Positions 24,613 to 32,922 of a stretch of 64,000 bases of DNA are shown here, piece by piece. Both the position numbers and the translations under genes were made by a program. The first letter of the stretch is position 1, and every line of letters begins with the position of its first letter. This stretch comes from JAEUKH01 sp964447205. Its GTDB lineage: Bacteria; Myxococcota_A; Polyangia; Polyangiales; Ga0077539. Where the stretch lies: the NCBI GenBank assembly GCA_964447205.1, contig CAYUSB010000038.1:22492-86491 (forward strand), in the 5' to 3' direction. A model generated the notes under the pieces. The model had not been told where the DNA came from. It saw only the letters and a list, made by a program, of their open reading frames with translations, and ran no database searches.

Positions 24613-25491
24613 ATGTGCGAACTCCTCGGGATGGACTGCAACACCCCCACCGACCTGGTGTTCTCCTTCACGGGCTTCGCCCGCCGGGGGGGCTGCACCG
24701 GCCCCCACAGCGACGGCTGGGGCGTGGCCTTCTTCGAGGGCAAGGCCTCCCGCGTCTTCCGCGAGACCGTGTCCTGCGCCGACTCGCCCCTCGCGGCCTT
24801 CCTGCGCGGGCACTCGATCAAGACCCTCCAGTCGATCGCCCACATCCGGCTCAAGACCCGCGGCCGGGTCAGCCTCGCCAACACCCACCCCTTCGTGCGC
24901 GAACTCTGGGGACGCCACTGGGTCTTCGCCCACAACGGCAACCTCAAGGGGGCCCGCGACCTGCCCGTCGGCCGCTTCACCCCCGTGGGCGACACCGACA
25001 GCGAACACGCCTTCTGCCACCTCCTCAACCGGCTCTACAAGCGCTTCCCGGAAGGGGCCACGGGCCGGCCCCTGGCCGAGGCCATCGCCCGCATCGCCGG
25101 CGAGCTGGCCGAGCTCGGGACCTTCAACTTCCTCCTCGGCAACGGCGAACGCCTCTACGCCCGCTGCGACACCCGCCTCTGCTACATCGTGCGGCAGAGC
25201 CCCTTCGGCCGGGCCACCCTGAAGGACGAGGACGTGAGCCTCGACTTCAGCGCCGTCACCTCCCCCAACGACCGCGTGGCCGTCATCGCCACCACCCCCC
25301 TCACCGTCGACGAGGTCTGGACCCACGGCGAACCCGCCACCCTCTGGGTCTTCCGCAAGGGACGCTGCGAGGTCACCCTGCGCTCGGGCCGGCCCATCGT
25401 GCGCCCCAAGCCCCGGCTGCCGCGCCGTCGTGCCCCGCAGAGCCCCACCGCCCCCGTGCCCACCCCGAGCATCCTGCCCGTAGCCCCGTAG
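24613..25491 (+). CDS. Class II glutamine amidotransferase (YafJ-like)
   Basis: 292-aa class II (Ntn) amidotransferase. The start is fixed by the catalytic Cys: Met is followed directly by Cys2 (MCELLGMDCN), which becomes the N-terminal nucleophile. Other family marks are HSDGWGVAFFEG, HIRLKTRGRVSLANTHPF (oxyanion and Arg region), VFAHNGNLKGARDLP (Asn/Gly) and GDTDSEHAFCHLL (Asp). It would release ammonia from glutamine. No acceptor domain is attached, as in YafJ/DUG3-type proteins, so its physiological substrate is open. The C-terminal 50 residues are Pro/Arg-rich. A TACCCT box precedes it. It is followed by a hairpin and an EtfD-like gene. Confidence 0.93.
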   Translation: MCELLGMDCNTPTDLVFSFTGFARRGGCTGPHSDGWGVAFFEGKASRVFRETVSCADSPLAAFLRGHSIKTLQSIAHIRLKTRGRVSLANTHPFVRELWGRHWVFAHNGNLKGARDLPVGRFTPVGDTDSEHAFCHLLNRLYKRFPEGATGRPLAEAIARIAGELAELGTFNFLLGNGERLYARCDTRLCYIVRQSPFGRATLKDEDVSLDFSAVTSPNDRVAVIATTPLTVDEVWTHGEPATLWVFRKGRCEVTLRSGRPIVRPKPRLPRRRAPQSPTAPVPTPSILPVAP

Positions 25492-25561
25492 AGCGCCGAC
25501 CCGAGGCCGCGCTGGCGCATTGACCGAAGGGGCCCGCAGCCTATAAAGACCGGAGGGCCGT

Positions 25562-25600
25562 GTGGGTCAGAGGCGACCCGTGCTCCTCGGGTCGCCCCAC
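25562..25600 (+). promoter_or_regulatory. Stem-loop in the leader of the EtfD-like gene
   Basis: Inverted repeat GGCGACCCG (25572-25580) and CGGGTCGCC (25588-25596) with a 7-nt loop. It can be extended by GTGG near 25562 and CCAC at 25597-25600 across a short bulge. It lies 24 nt before the ATG at 25624. It could end transcription from the amidotransferase gene or act in the leader of the next transcript. There is no T-run after it. Confidence 0.5.
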
Positions 25601-25623
25601 GCGGACGCGAAGGCTCCGAAGAG

Positions 25624-27978
25624 ATGAACCCGATCGCCATGGCCCTCCTCGTCGGGGGCCTCAACCTGCTGTTCGTGTACAGCGCGTTTCGACGCGCCAC
25701 ACTCCTCGCCGTGGGGGCTCCCGCCCGGCGCTTCGACCGCATCTGGGAGCGCCTCACCCTCGCCCCCGGGCAGAAGGGGACGAGCCTCGGCGGAAGCCTC
25801 CTGGTCTTCTTCGCCATCGTCTGCCTCATGGCCGCACCCGCAGCCCTCCTCGGGGGACTCGCGGGCGGAGCCGTCGGGCACAGCTTCCTCCTCCTCGGGG
25901 CGATCCTCGCCGGCCTCGGCGGGGGCCTCGTGCTCTTCTGGGCCCTGCGGGCGCAGATCAAGATGCCCAAGTATCGCCTCGCGGGCCTCGCCCACTACGG
26001 CATCTTCCTCGGCTTCGCGGTCCTCACCGTCCGCACCATCATCCTCGTGGGCCGCGGCTTCGACGAGGACTTCAGCCTCTTCATCCTCGACCCCTTCCAC
26101 CGCGACCCCCTCATCCGCGCCGCAGGGTTTGGGTACAACGTCCTCAAGGACTTCGTGGTCCTCACGGTGATCTTCGGGGTCGTGACCTTCATCCGGTTTC
26201 GGATGCAACACGTCAAGCGCCTTGCCTATGGGTGGCACGCCTGGGTGGTCCTCGGGGTCATCGCCACCATGATGCTCTCCGACGTGCTCTACGACGCCGG
26301 GCACATGCTGTCGGCGGTGCTCCGGGTCGGCGGGGACGTCTGGGCAGGCCTCGCCACCTACGGGAGCACCTCGGGCGAGACCCTCGGGCGCCTCGTGGCC
26401 TCGGTCTTCTACGCCCTCGGGGTGCGCAGCCCCGAGACCGCCCACGCCCTCGGGGCCGTAGGCTTCTGGACCCACGTCTTCCTCGTGTTCGCGTTTCTCA
26501 ACTATCTGCCGTACGGCAAGCACTTTCACGTCATCACGTCGCTGCCCAACGTGCTCTTCCGCAGCCTCGACCCGCCCGGTCGGCTCGAGCCCATGGCCCC
26601 GACGGCCGACGCCCTCGTCGAGCAGATGGCCGCCGCCATGGAGGCCCCCGACCCCGGGAGCGTGGCCATCGGGGCGGCCCGGATCGATCACTTCACCTGG
26701 AAGTCCATCCTGGATTTCTACACCTGCACCGAGTGCGGTCGCTGCTCCGACCACTGCCCCGCCCACACCACGGGCAAGCTCCTGTCGCCCAAGCACCTGA
26801 CCATCGACCTGCGCGACCACGCGTACGAGAAGCAGGACGCCGTCTTCGCCCGCGACCCCTACGGGGACAACGGCGAGGCCCCGAAGCCCGTCTTCACCGA
26901 CAACCTCGTGCCCGACATCATCCACCCCGATGTCATCTGGGCCTGCACCACCTGCCGGGCCTGCGAGGAGCAGTGCCCGGTGATGATCACCTACGTCGAC
27001 AAGATCGTCGACATGCGGCGTAACCTCGTGATGGTCCGCGGGGAGTTTCCGCCTGAGCTCCAGAAGACCTTCCAGGCCCTGGAGACCAACGGAAACCCCT
27101 GGAACATCACCCGCATGGACCGCGGCGAGTGGAGTGACGGGCTCGATGTCCCCCTGATGAGCGACACCCCCGACGCGGACGTTCTGTACTGGGTGGGCTG
27201 CGCGGGGAGCTACGACGACCGGGCCAAGAAGATCGCCCGGGCCACGGTGCGCCTCTTCCGCGAGGCGAAGGTCAACTTCGCCATCCTCGGGAGCGAGGAG
27301 ACCTGCACCGGCGACCCCGCCCGCCGGGCCGGCAACGAGCACCTCTTCATGATGCTCGCCGAGCAGAACGTGGCCACCCTCAACAACTACAAGCCCAAGA
27401 AGATCGTCACCACCTGCCCCCACTGCTTCAACACCCTGCTCAACGAGTACCCCGACTTCGGAGCCCGCTACGAGGTGGTCCACCACACCGACTTCCTCCT
27501 CGGGCTCCTGGCCGAGGGCCGGCTCAAGCCCACCCAGGGGGTCAAGGCCCGGGTGGTCTTCCATGACTCGTGTTACCTCGGCCGGTACAACGACGTGTAC
27601 GAGTCGCCCCGCAAGGTCCTCACGAGCATCCCCGGGGTCGAGCTCGTCGAGGCCGAACTCAGCCGCGAGAAGGGCCTCTGCTGCGGGGCCGGCGGGGCCC
27701 AGATGTGGATGGAGGAGCAGCACAGCGCCGAGCGGGTCAACAACCGCCGGACCCTCCAGCTCCTCAAGACCGAGCCCAACATCATCACCTCGGGCTGCCC
27801 CTTCTGCCAGACCATGATCACCGACGGCCTCAAGAGCATGGACGACACCCTCACCCGCCCCGTCGAACAGCTCGACGTGGCCGAGCTCCTCGCCCGCTCG
27901 GTGGTCTTCACCCACGAGAAGGCCGAAGCCCCCGCGGCGAAGCCCACGGACGAAGCCCAGCCCGCCGCCGAAGCCTGA
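25624..27978 (+). CDS. Membrane (Fe-S) oxidoreductase, EtfD/heterodisulfide reductase-like
   Basis: 784-aa membrane protein that probably passes electrons from electron-transfer flavoprotein or another donor to quinone. The first 300 residues contain about six transmembrane segments of the NarI type, with His residues suited to heme. Two ferredoxin clusters follow: CTECGRCSDHCP (about residue 364) and CTTCRACEEQCP (about 441). Two CCG (cysteine-rich) domains come next: CPHCFNTLLNEYPDFG with HDSCYLGRYNDVY, and CCGAGGAQMWME with GCPFCQTM. The order membrane-2x[4Fe-4S]-CCG-CCG is that of EtfD/FadF-like enzymes used in acyl-CoA oxidation. The end is an Ala/Pro/Glu tail. Neighbours do not include etfAB. 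The ATG at 25624 (MNPIAMALLV) opens the first membrane helix. Confidence 0.9.
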   Translation: MNPIAMALLVGGLNLLFVYSAFRRATLLAVGAPARRFDRIWERLTLAPGQKGTSLGGSLLVFFAIVCLMAAPAALLGGLAGGAVGHSFLLLGAILAGLGGGLVLFWALRAQIKMPKYRLAGLAHYGIFLGFAVLTVRTIILVGRGFDEDFSLFILDPFHRDPLIRAAGFGYNVLKDFVVLTVIFGVVTFIRFRMQHVKRLAYGWHAWVVLGVIATMMLSDVLYDAGHMLSAVLRVGGDVWAGLATYGSTSGETLGRLVASVFYALGVRSPETAHALGAVGFWTHVFLVFAFLNYLPYGKHFHVITSLPNVLFRSLDPPGRLEPMAPTADALVEQMAAAMEAPDPGSVAIGAARIDHFTWKSILDFYTCTECGRCSDHCPAHTTGKLLSPKHLTIDLRDHAYEKQDAVFARDPYGDNGEAPKPVFTDNLVPDIIHPDVIWACTTCRACEEQCPVMITYVDKIVDMRRNLVMVRGEFPPELQKTFQALETNGNPWNITRMDRGEWSDGLDVPLMSDTPDADVLYWVGCAGSYDDRAKKIARATVRLFREAKVNFAILGSEETCTGDPARRAGNEHLFMMLAEQNVATLNNYKPKKIVTTCPHCFNTLLNEYPDFGARYEVVHHTDFLLGLLAEGRLKPTQGVKARVVFHDSCYLGRYNDVYESPRKVLTSIPGVELVEAELSREKGLCCGAGGAQMWMEEQHSAERVNNRRTLQLLKTEPNIITSGCPFCQTMITDGLKSMDDTLTRPVEQLDVAELLARSVVFTHEKAEAPAAKPTDEAQPAAEA

Positions 27979-28009
27979 TCCGCCCTCTCCTCCTCGCGGC
28001 CGAGTCTGG

Positions 28010-28015
28010 TACCCT
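28010..28015 (+). promoter_or_regulatory. TACCCT -10-like box
   Basis: GTCTGGTACCCTCC ends 19 nt before the ATG at 28035 of the FliO-like gene. Confidence 0.45.
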
Positions 28016-28034
28016 CCACTTCCTCCGCCGCACG

Positions 28035-28391
28035 ATGAACCCCGCCCCCGTCGATGGCTACGGCCTCGCCCTGGTCCAGACCCTCCTGGCCCTCGGGGCC
28101 GTGTGCGCCCTGGCCTTCGGGGCCCTCAGGGTCGCCGCCCGGGGAGGCCTCCTGCGCCCCCTCGCCCGGCACATCACCGTGATCGAGAGCACCTCCCTCG
28201 GCCCCCGAAGGGCCCTGTACCTCGTGCGGGTGGGCGAGCGGGTCTTGCTCCTCGGGGCCTCGGACGCGACCCTCAGCACCCTCGCCGAGCTGCGCCCCGA
28301 CGAGCTCCCCCCGCCTCCGCCCGCCGACGAGCCCACCGGGCCCCGCAGCCTCTTCGACGCTCTCCTCGGCCGCCGCCCCCCGCCCGCATGA
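28035..28391 (+). CDS. FliO-like export-apparatus protein
   Basis: 118-aa protein with one N-terminal transmembrane helix (LALVQTLLALGAVCALAFGALRVA). It is followed by the FliO signature region, ITVIESTSLGPRRALYLVRV then GERVLLLGASDATLSTLAEL, and a Pro-rich tail. FliO assists assembly of the FliP-containing export gate of flagella and related type III systems. Its stop overlaps the start of the FliP/SctR-like gene by 4 nt (ATGA), so the two are translationally coupled. No fliQ, fliR, flhA or flhB follows. Identification rests on the beta-strand motif, the size and the coupling to a FliP-like gene. Confidence 0.8.
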   Translation: MNPAPVDGYGLALVQTLLALGAVCALAFGALRVAARGGLLRPLARHITVIESTSLGPRRALYLVRVGERVLLLGASDATLSTLAELRPDELPPPPPADEPTGPRSLFDALLGRRPPPA

Positions 28392-29104
28392 ACCTCCTCC
28401 TCCTCGCCCAGCAGGCTCCCGCCGCGGCCCCGAGCGGGTCGAGCCCCTTCGCCCTGGCCCTGGTCTTCGGCCTCCTCACCCTCGTGCCCGCGGTGCTCCT
28501 GCTGGGGACGAGCTTCGTCAAGATCTCGGTCGTCCTGGGGGTTCTGCGCAACGCCTTCGGGGCCCCGCACCTGCCGGGAAACCTCGCCGTGATGGGCCTG
28601 TCGGCCGTCCTCACCCTGCACGTGATGGCCCCCACGGGACGGGCCGTCTGGCGCGAGGCCGGCGCTTCGCTCACCGCCGTCATGGCCAGCGACCCCCTGA
28701 GCCCCGAGGGTCTCGCCCGCCTCGGACGCGCCTGGGAGGCCGGGAGCCCGCCCGTGAAGCGCTTCCTGCGGGCCAACAGCGCCGCGCGGGATCGTAGCCT
28801 GTTCGTGGGGCTGGCCCGCGACGCCGGGGCCCGCCAGGGCAGCCCGGAGGCCGTCTCCGAGGACGAGCTCCGGGTGCTCCTGCCGGCCTTCGCCCTCAGC
28901 GAGCTGGCCCGGGCCTTTGTGATGGCCTTCCTCGTGCTCCTGCCCTTCCTCGTGGTCGACCTGGTGGTGGCCAACGTCCTGATGGCCATGGGCCTCGGGG
29001 GGCTGTCTCCCGCGGCTACGGCCCTGCCGTTCAAGCTCCTGCTCTTCGTGCTGGCCGACGGCTGGCATCTCCTCGCGCGGGCCCTCGTGCTCGGGTACCG
29101 CTGA
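28388..29104 (+). CDS. FliP/SctR-like type III export gate protein
   Basis: 238-aa membrane protein of the FliP/SctR family, which forms the core of the type III export gate. Landmarks are LLTLVPAVLLLGTSFVKISV, VLGVLRNAFGAPHLPGNLAV, LTLHVMAPTGRAVW, and the C-terminal LPFKLLLFVLADGWHLLARA. Four transmembrane segments are visible plus an N-terminal hydrophobic stretch. The closing LVLGYR is more like SctR than flagellar FliP. The region between the helix pairs is short and Ala/Arg-rich (RFLRANSAARDRSLFVGLAR), as expected. Paired only with a FliO-like gene here; the remaining apparatus must be encoded elsewhere, or this pair is a remnant. The family call is secure; flagellar versus injectisome is not. 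Confidence 0.9.
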   Translation: MNLLLLAQQAPAAAPSGSSPFALALVFGLLTLVPAVLLLGTSFVKISVVLGVLRNAFGAPHLPGNLAVMGLSAVLTLHVMAPTGRAVWREAGASLTAVMASDPLSPEGLARLGRAWEAGSPPVKRFLRANSAARDRSLFVGLARDAGARQGSPEAVSEDELRVLLPAFALSELARAFVMAFLVLLPFLVVDLVVANVLMAMGLGGLSPAATALPFKLLLFVLADGWHLLARALVLGYR

Positions 29105-29117
29105 GCGCCCTCGCCGC

Positions 29118-29502
29118 CTACCGAACCCCTGGGAGCAACGCCACCACCGTCCCCGCGGGCAGACCCAGGACCTCCACCCGGGTGTCGTCCGCGGCCCCCA
29201 CCCGGCGACGTTCTCCGGCGCGACAAGACCACCCCCGCCACGGGGGCCACGAGGCGGGTCCGCTCCACCTCGTGACGGGCCTGATCCACCGCCACCCTCG
29301 CCGCTGCCGTACGGGCCCGCGCCACCCGAACCTCCTCCCGCCGCCACCCCCGCCGCAGCATCTGGGCCCGGGCCTCGGCCGCATGAACCCGCTCGGTGGC
29401 CACCCCGGCGAGGGCCGCGACGAACTTCCCCCGGTCGTGCAGCAGAGATTGCAGGGCCATGCGTCGCATGGTCGGCCAACGGGCCCGCGGCGGTGCGGCC
29501 AC
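29118..29502 (-). pseudogene. Hybrid relic of an ABC exporter: permease start joined to HlyD-like fragment
   Basis: Reading leftwards from 29502, about 22 codons look like the start of an FtsX/DevC-like permease (MALQSLLHDRGKFVAALAGVA). They run directly into a HlyD/DevB-type adaptor segment: AEARAQMLRRGWRREEVRVA, a coiled coil, and ERTRLVAPVAGVVLSRR. The frame then breaks. The adaptor end continues in another frame (RVGAADDTRVEVLGLPAGTV, then VALLPG, stop at 29118). So it is a deletion fusion plus a frameshift, a broken remnant of an exporter operon. It sits between the FliP-like gene and the SDR gene, both of which read the other way. Confidence 0.65.
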
Positions 29503-29594
29503 GCCCCGAGGGCCGACTCTACGCGGGTCGCAGCCCGGGCGCCATCGGCGGGGACGTGGGGGGAGTGGGGCTGTGATAGGGTGGGGACAGGGTC

Positions 29595-30401
29595 ATGGCG
29601 CTGGATCTGCGAGACGTGTGGGTGCTGGTAACAGGGGCCTCGTCGGGGCTCGGGGCGGCCATGGCCCGCACCCTCGTGGGCAAACACGGGGCCCGGGTGC
29701 TGCTCACGGCGCGGCGGAGCGACCGGCTGGAGGCCCTGGCCCGGGAGCTCGACCCCACGGGGCAGAAGACCGCCACGGTGACGGCCGACCTGGCCGTCGA
29801 CGCGGACGTCGATCGCATGCTCGACGCGGCCGTGGCCCGCGACGTGGGAGGGGCCGTCCTGACCGCGGGGAGTTACTGGTTCGGGGAGTTTTCGACGATG
29901 GAGCCCGACGCCGTGGACACCCTGCTCGCGGTGGACATCCGGGCCCCCCTACGCTGCGCCCGGCGGCTCCTGCCGCACTTGGACGGGCGGGGCCGCGGGG
30001 GGGTGATGTTCGTGGCGAGCACGGGGAGCTTCATGCCCACGCCGCGGCAGGCGGTGTACGGTGGGGCCAAGGGGTTTCTCCTCCACTTCGCCCGGAGCCT
30101 GCACTACGAACGCGGGGGCCGCGACAACCCCGTCCACGTCACCCTGGCCTGCCCCGGAGGCATGCCCACCGAGATGTTGCAGAACTCTCCCGTCCGCGAA
30201 GTCCTGGCCCGCAACCGGGTGGTCTCGGCCATGATGATGTCGCCCGAGGCCGTGGCCGAGGCCTGCCTCGCGGCCTGGATCCGCGGCGACCCCGAGGTCG
30301 TCCCCGGCACGATGAACCGCGCCATGGTGGCCTTCTCCCGGATGCTCTCCCTCGACCGCCTCGGTCACGGGGCGGCCAAGGTCTATGACCCCGACCGCTG
30401 A
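29595..30401 (+). CDS. Short-chain dehydrogenase/reductase
   Basis: 268-aa classical SDR. It has the NAD(P)-binding VLVTGASSGLG near the N-terminus and RRSDRLEAL after beta-2 (Arg suggests NADP). The active site is FVASTGSFMPTPRQAVYGGAKG (Ser, Tyr, Lys), and CPGGMPTEML is the PG motif. It probably reduces or oxidises a carbonyl/alcohol. It is the first gene of a six-gene run on the plus strand and overlaps the next gene by 17 nt. In this context it is likely a tailoring or lipid-modifying enzyme. The ATG at 29595 (MALDLRDVWVLVTG) is unambiguous. Confidence 0.93.
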   Translation: MALDLRDVWVLVTGASSGLGAAMARTLVGKHGARVLLTARRSDRLEALARELDPTGQKTATVTADLAVDADVDRMLDAAVARDVGGAVLTAGSYWFGEFSTMEPDAVDTLLAVDIRAPLRCARRLLPHLDGRGRGGVMFVASTGSFMPTPRQAVYGGAKGFLLHFARSLHYERGGRDNPVHVTLACPGGMPTEMLQNSPVREVLARNRVVSAMMMSPEAVAEACLAAWIRGDPEVVPGTMNRAMVAFSRMLSLDRLGHGAAKVYDPDR

Positions 30402-31302
30402 ACCCGTCCTCCTCGCGGGCGGGGGCTTCGTCGGGCGTCACCTCGCCCGGGCCCTGGTCGACCGCGGGGCTCGCGTGTCGATGGTCTCGCGCCGTGCCAT
30501 AGAGCCCATCCCCGGGGTCGAGACCCTCCAGGGCGACCTCGACCGCCCCGACGACCGACGGCGTGTCCTGCGCGGGGTCCGTCGTGTGGTGTGGCTCGTG
30601 CACTCCCTCGACCGCCCCGATTTCGCCGCCCGCGACCCGCGCATGGCCGGCGACTTCGCCCGCCACGCCCGCGCCGAAGGGGTCGATCGTGTGGTGTACC
30701 TCGGGGCCCTCGGGGGCGGACGGGGCCTCGCCGCGGCCCACACCCGCAGCCGCCACGCCACGGGGGAGGCCCTGCGGGGGGCGGGCCTGGCCGTGACCGA
30801 GCTCCGGGCCGCGGTGGTCCTCGGGGCGGGGAGCGCCGTCTTCGAGATGGTCCGGGCCCTTGTCGAACGGCTGCCTGTCCTGGTCGTGCCCGCGGGGGCC
30901 CGCACCCCGGTGCAGCCCATCGCCGTGGGCGACCTCGCCCGGCTCCTGGCCGAGGCCACCCTCGGCGACCCGGCCCCGGGTGTGTGGGAGGTGGCGGGCG
31001 ACGAGGTGGTGAGCTACCGCGACTTGATGACCCGCTACGCCGCCCTCCGCGGCCTGCGACGGCCCGCCCTCGACATGCCCGTGGCCACCCCCCGGCTGTC
31101 GGGCCTCACCATCGGGGCCCTCACCCCCCTGTCGGCCGTGATGGGCCGGGCCCTCGTCGAAAACCTCGGGAGCCCCGCCGTCCTGGGGGCCTCCGGTGAC
31201 CCGCGGGTAGGCCGCTTCGGGCAGGGGCCCTACCTGTCCGTGCACGAGGCCCTCGTGCGATCCCTGCGCGAGGCCGGGCTGCCCCAGACGGAGCCCGCGT
31301 GA
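30385..31302 (+). CDS. Atypical (NmrA/NDUFA9-like) NAD(P)-binding SDR
   Basis: 305-aa extended/atypical SDR. The nucleotide loop is LLAGGGFVGRHLARALVDRG, with NADP-type RR in VSRRAIEPIPG. VVYLGALGGG lies at the place of the catalytic Ser, but no YxxxK is evident. This fits atypical SDRs of the complex I NDUFA9/NmrA group, which bind a nucleotide and act on lipids or sense redox state. Later parts have TPVQPIAVGDLARLLAEA, a family hallmark. It overlaps the SDR by 17 nt and the following P450 by 4 nt, so it is in the same operon. Confidence 0.88.
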   Translation: MTPTAEPVLLAGGGFVGRHLARALVDRGARVSMVSRRAIEPIPGVETLQGDLDRPDDRRRVLRGVRRVVWLVHSLDRPDFAARDPRMAGDFARHARAEGVDRVVYLGALGGGRGLAAAHTRSRHATGEALRGAGLAVTELRAAVVLGAGSAVFEMVRALVERLPVLVVPAGARTPVQPIAVGDLARLLAEATLGDPAPGVWEVAGDEVVSYRDLMTRYAALRGLRRPALDMPVATPRLSGLTIGALTPLSAVMGRALVENLGSPAVLGASGDPRVGRFGQGPYLSVHEALVRSLREAGLPQTEPA

Positions 31303-32708
31303 GCCTGCTGGAGGAGGCCTTCCGCGGCAGGATGCGGGCGGCCCCGGTCCCCCTCCCGGGCCTCGCCCCGGGGCCCCTCCTTGGGGCCCGCGGCAACGTC
31401 CTGCGCTTCTTCGCCGACCCCCTAGGCCTCCTGCGCCGGGTGTACGCCGAGCACGGAGAGCTGGCGGCCCTGACGGCCGGGCGCCCTGAGGTGGTCTTCG
31501 CCTTCGGCCCGGCCCTGGCGAAACCCCTCCTCAACGACCGCGACACCTTCGCCCCGTTCATCACCACCCTGAAGAGCGCGCCGGGTTCGGCCCTCGACCG
31601 CCTCGCCACCCGCAACCTCTTCTGCGTCGACGGCGACATCCACAAGCGCGAGCGGGCCATCACGGCCCCGCCCTTCCACCGCCGCCGGGTCGAGGGCTGG
31701 ACCCGCCTGATCACCGAGCTGGCCGACGAGCTCGTGTCGACCCTGTCCCCGGGCGACACCGTCGACCTTCCTCACGCGATGCAGGGGTTTACCCTCGCGG
31801 TGATGATCCGGGTGGTCTTCGGCCTCGACCGCACGACGCGGGCCGAGGAGGTCGCCCGCCTCCGGGGTCTGCTCTTGGAGATCCTCGAGCGCATCGGGAG
31901 CCCCGCCGCGGCCCTCCTGCCCCTCGACGTCCCCGGGACGCCCTACCGGGGGCTACGCGACTGCGCCGCCCGCTTCGAGGCCGAGGCCCTGCGCCTCGCC
32001 GCCGTGGCCGACCCCGACAGCGCCCTCGCCGAGCTCCGGGCCGACCCCGCCGACTACCTCTCGGGGCGCCTCTTCGGGCTCCTCACCGCGGGCCACGAGA
32101 CCACCTTCTCGGCCCTTTCCTGGACCCTCGCCCTGCTGGCCCAGCACCCCCCGGTGCTCGCGGCCCTCACCGACGAGCTCCGGCCCTTCGCCGACGGAGA
32201 GATCGACCCCGAGGCCCTGCGGGCCCTGCCCCTCCTCGACGCGACCCTCAAGGAGTCGCTCAGGCTCTTTCCGCCCGCCGCCTACGGGGCCCGCCTCCTC
32301 GTCCGCGACGCCGACCTCGGGGGGGTGACCCTGCCCCGCGGGGCCGTGGTGATCTTCAGCCATTTTGTCACCCAACACATGGCCGCGTTGTACCCCGACC
32401 CCGAGCGCTTCGACCCGGGGCGCTGGGCCTCGCTCCGGCCGACCCCGTACGAGTACCTGCCCTTCGGGGCGGGGCCGCGGGCCTGCCCGGGGGCGGAGTT
32501 CGCACGGGTCGAGATGGCGGTGTTGTTGGCCCGGCTCCTGCCGCGGGTGTGGCCCGAGCTCGTCGACGGCAGCCGCGTCGACGCTCGGCTGCGCATCTCC
32601 CTGCGGCCCCACCCGTCCCTGCCCGTGCGCCTCCTGCCCGCGGGCCGGGCCCCCCGCCGGGCCCACCTCCGCGGCACCTGGAACGACTGCGTCCGCGTGC
32701 CCCCGTAA
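31299..32708 (+). CDS. Cytochrome P450 (first of two paralogues)
   Basis: 469-aa soluble cytochrome P450 monooxygenase. The I-helix oxygen-binding motif is TAGHETTFSALSW, with the normal acid-Thr pair. The K-helix ExxR is in LKESLRLFPPAA, and the heme-thiolate loop is FGAGPRACPGAEFARVEMAV. There is no N-terminal anchor. The N-terminus has the distinctive GARGNVLRFFADPLGLLRR, shared with the second P450 of the cluster, so the two arose by duplication. It starts at GTG 31299, overlapping the preceding stop by 4 nt. A 213-bp gap follows before the di-iron gene. It needs redox partners that are not in the cluster. Confidence 0.94.
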   Translation: MSLLEEAFRGRMRAAPVPLPGLAPGPLLGARGNVLRFFADPLGLLRRVYAEHGELAALTAGRPEVVFAFGPALAKPLLNDRDTFAPFITTLKSAPGSALDRLATRNLFCVDGDIHKRERAITAPPFHRRRVEGWTRLITELADELVSTLSPGDTVDLPHAMQGFTLAVMIRVVFGLDRTTRAEEVARLRGLLLEILERIGSPAAALLPLDVPGTPYRGLRDCAARFEAEALRLAAVADPDSALAELRADPADYLSGRLFGLLTAGHETTFSALSWTLALLAQHPPVLAALTDELRPFADGEIDPEALRALPLLDATLKESLRLFPPAAYGARLLVRDADLGGVTLPRGAVVIFSHFVTQHMAALYPDPERFDPGRWASLRPTPYEYLPFGAGPRACPGAEFARVEMAVLLARLLPRVWPELVDGSRVDARLRISLRPHPSLPVRLLPAGRAPRRAHLRGTWNDCVRVPP

Positions 32709-32922
32709 TCAGCCCCTACCGCCCCCGGAGGACGAGGGCCGCCGCGCTTGTGGGCGAGGCGCTCGTGCTCGGCCAGGGCCGTACGGGCGAAGGTCTGCTG
32801 GGCCCGTACCGCATTCGGCACCCGCCGACGTGGGCGCAACGCCTTCCGTCGGGTCCGCGGGCGTCGTAGAGTCCGCGGGGCCCTCTGGGCCCCCCTCTCC
32901 CCCTCGACGGCTGCCGAGACCG

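Noticed and set aside
32709..32922. Possible short gene on either strand between the first P450 and the di-iron gene
   Set aside because: Both strands are open over this gap, but the translations are Arg/Pro-rich without a start signal or recognisable motif.
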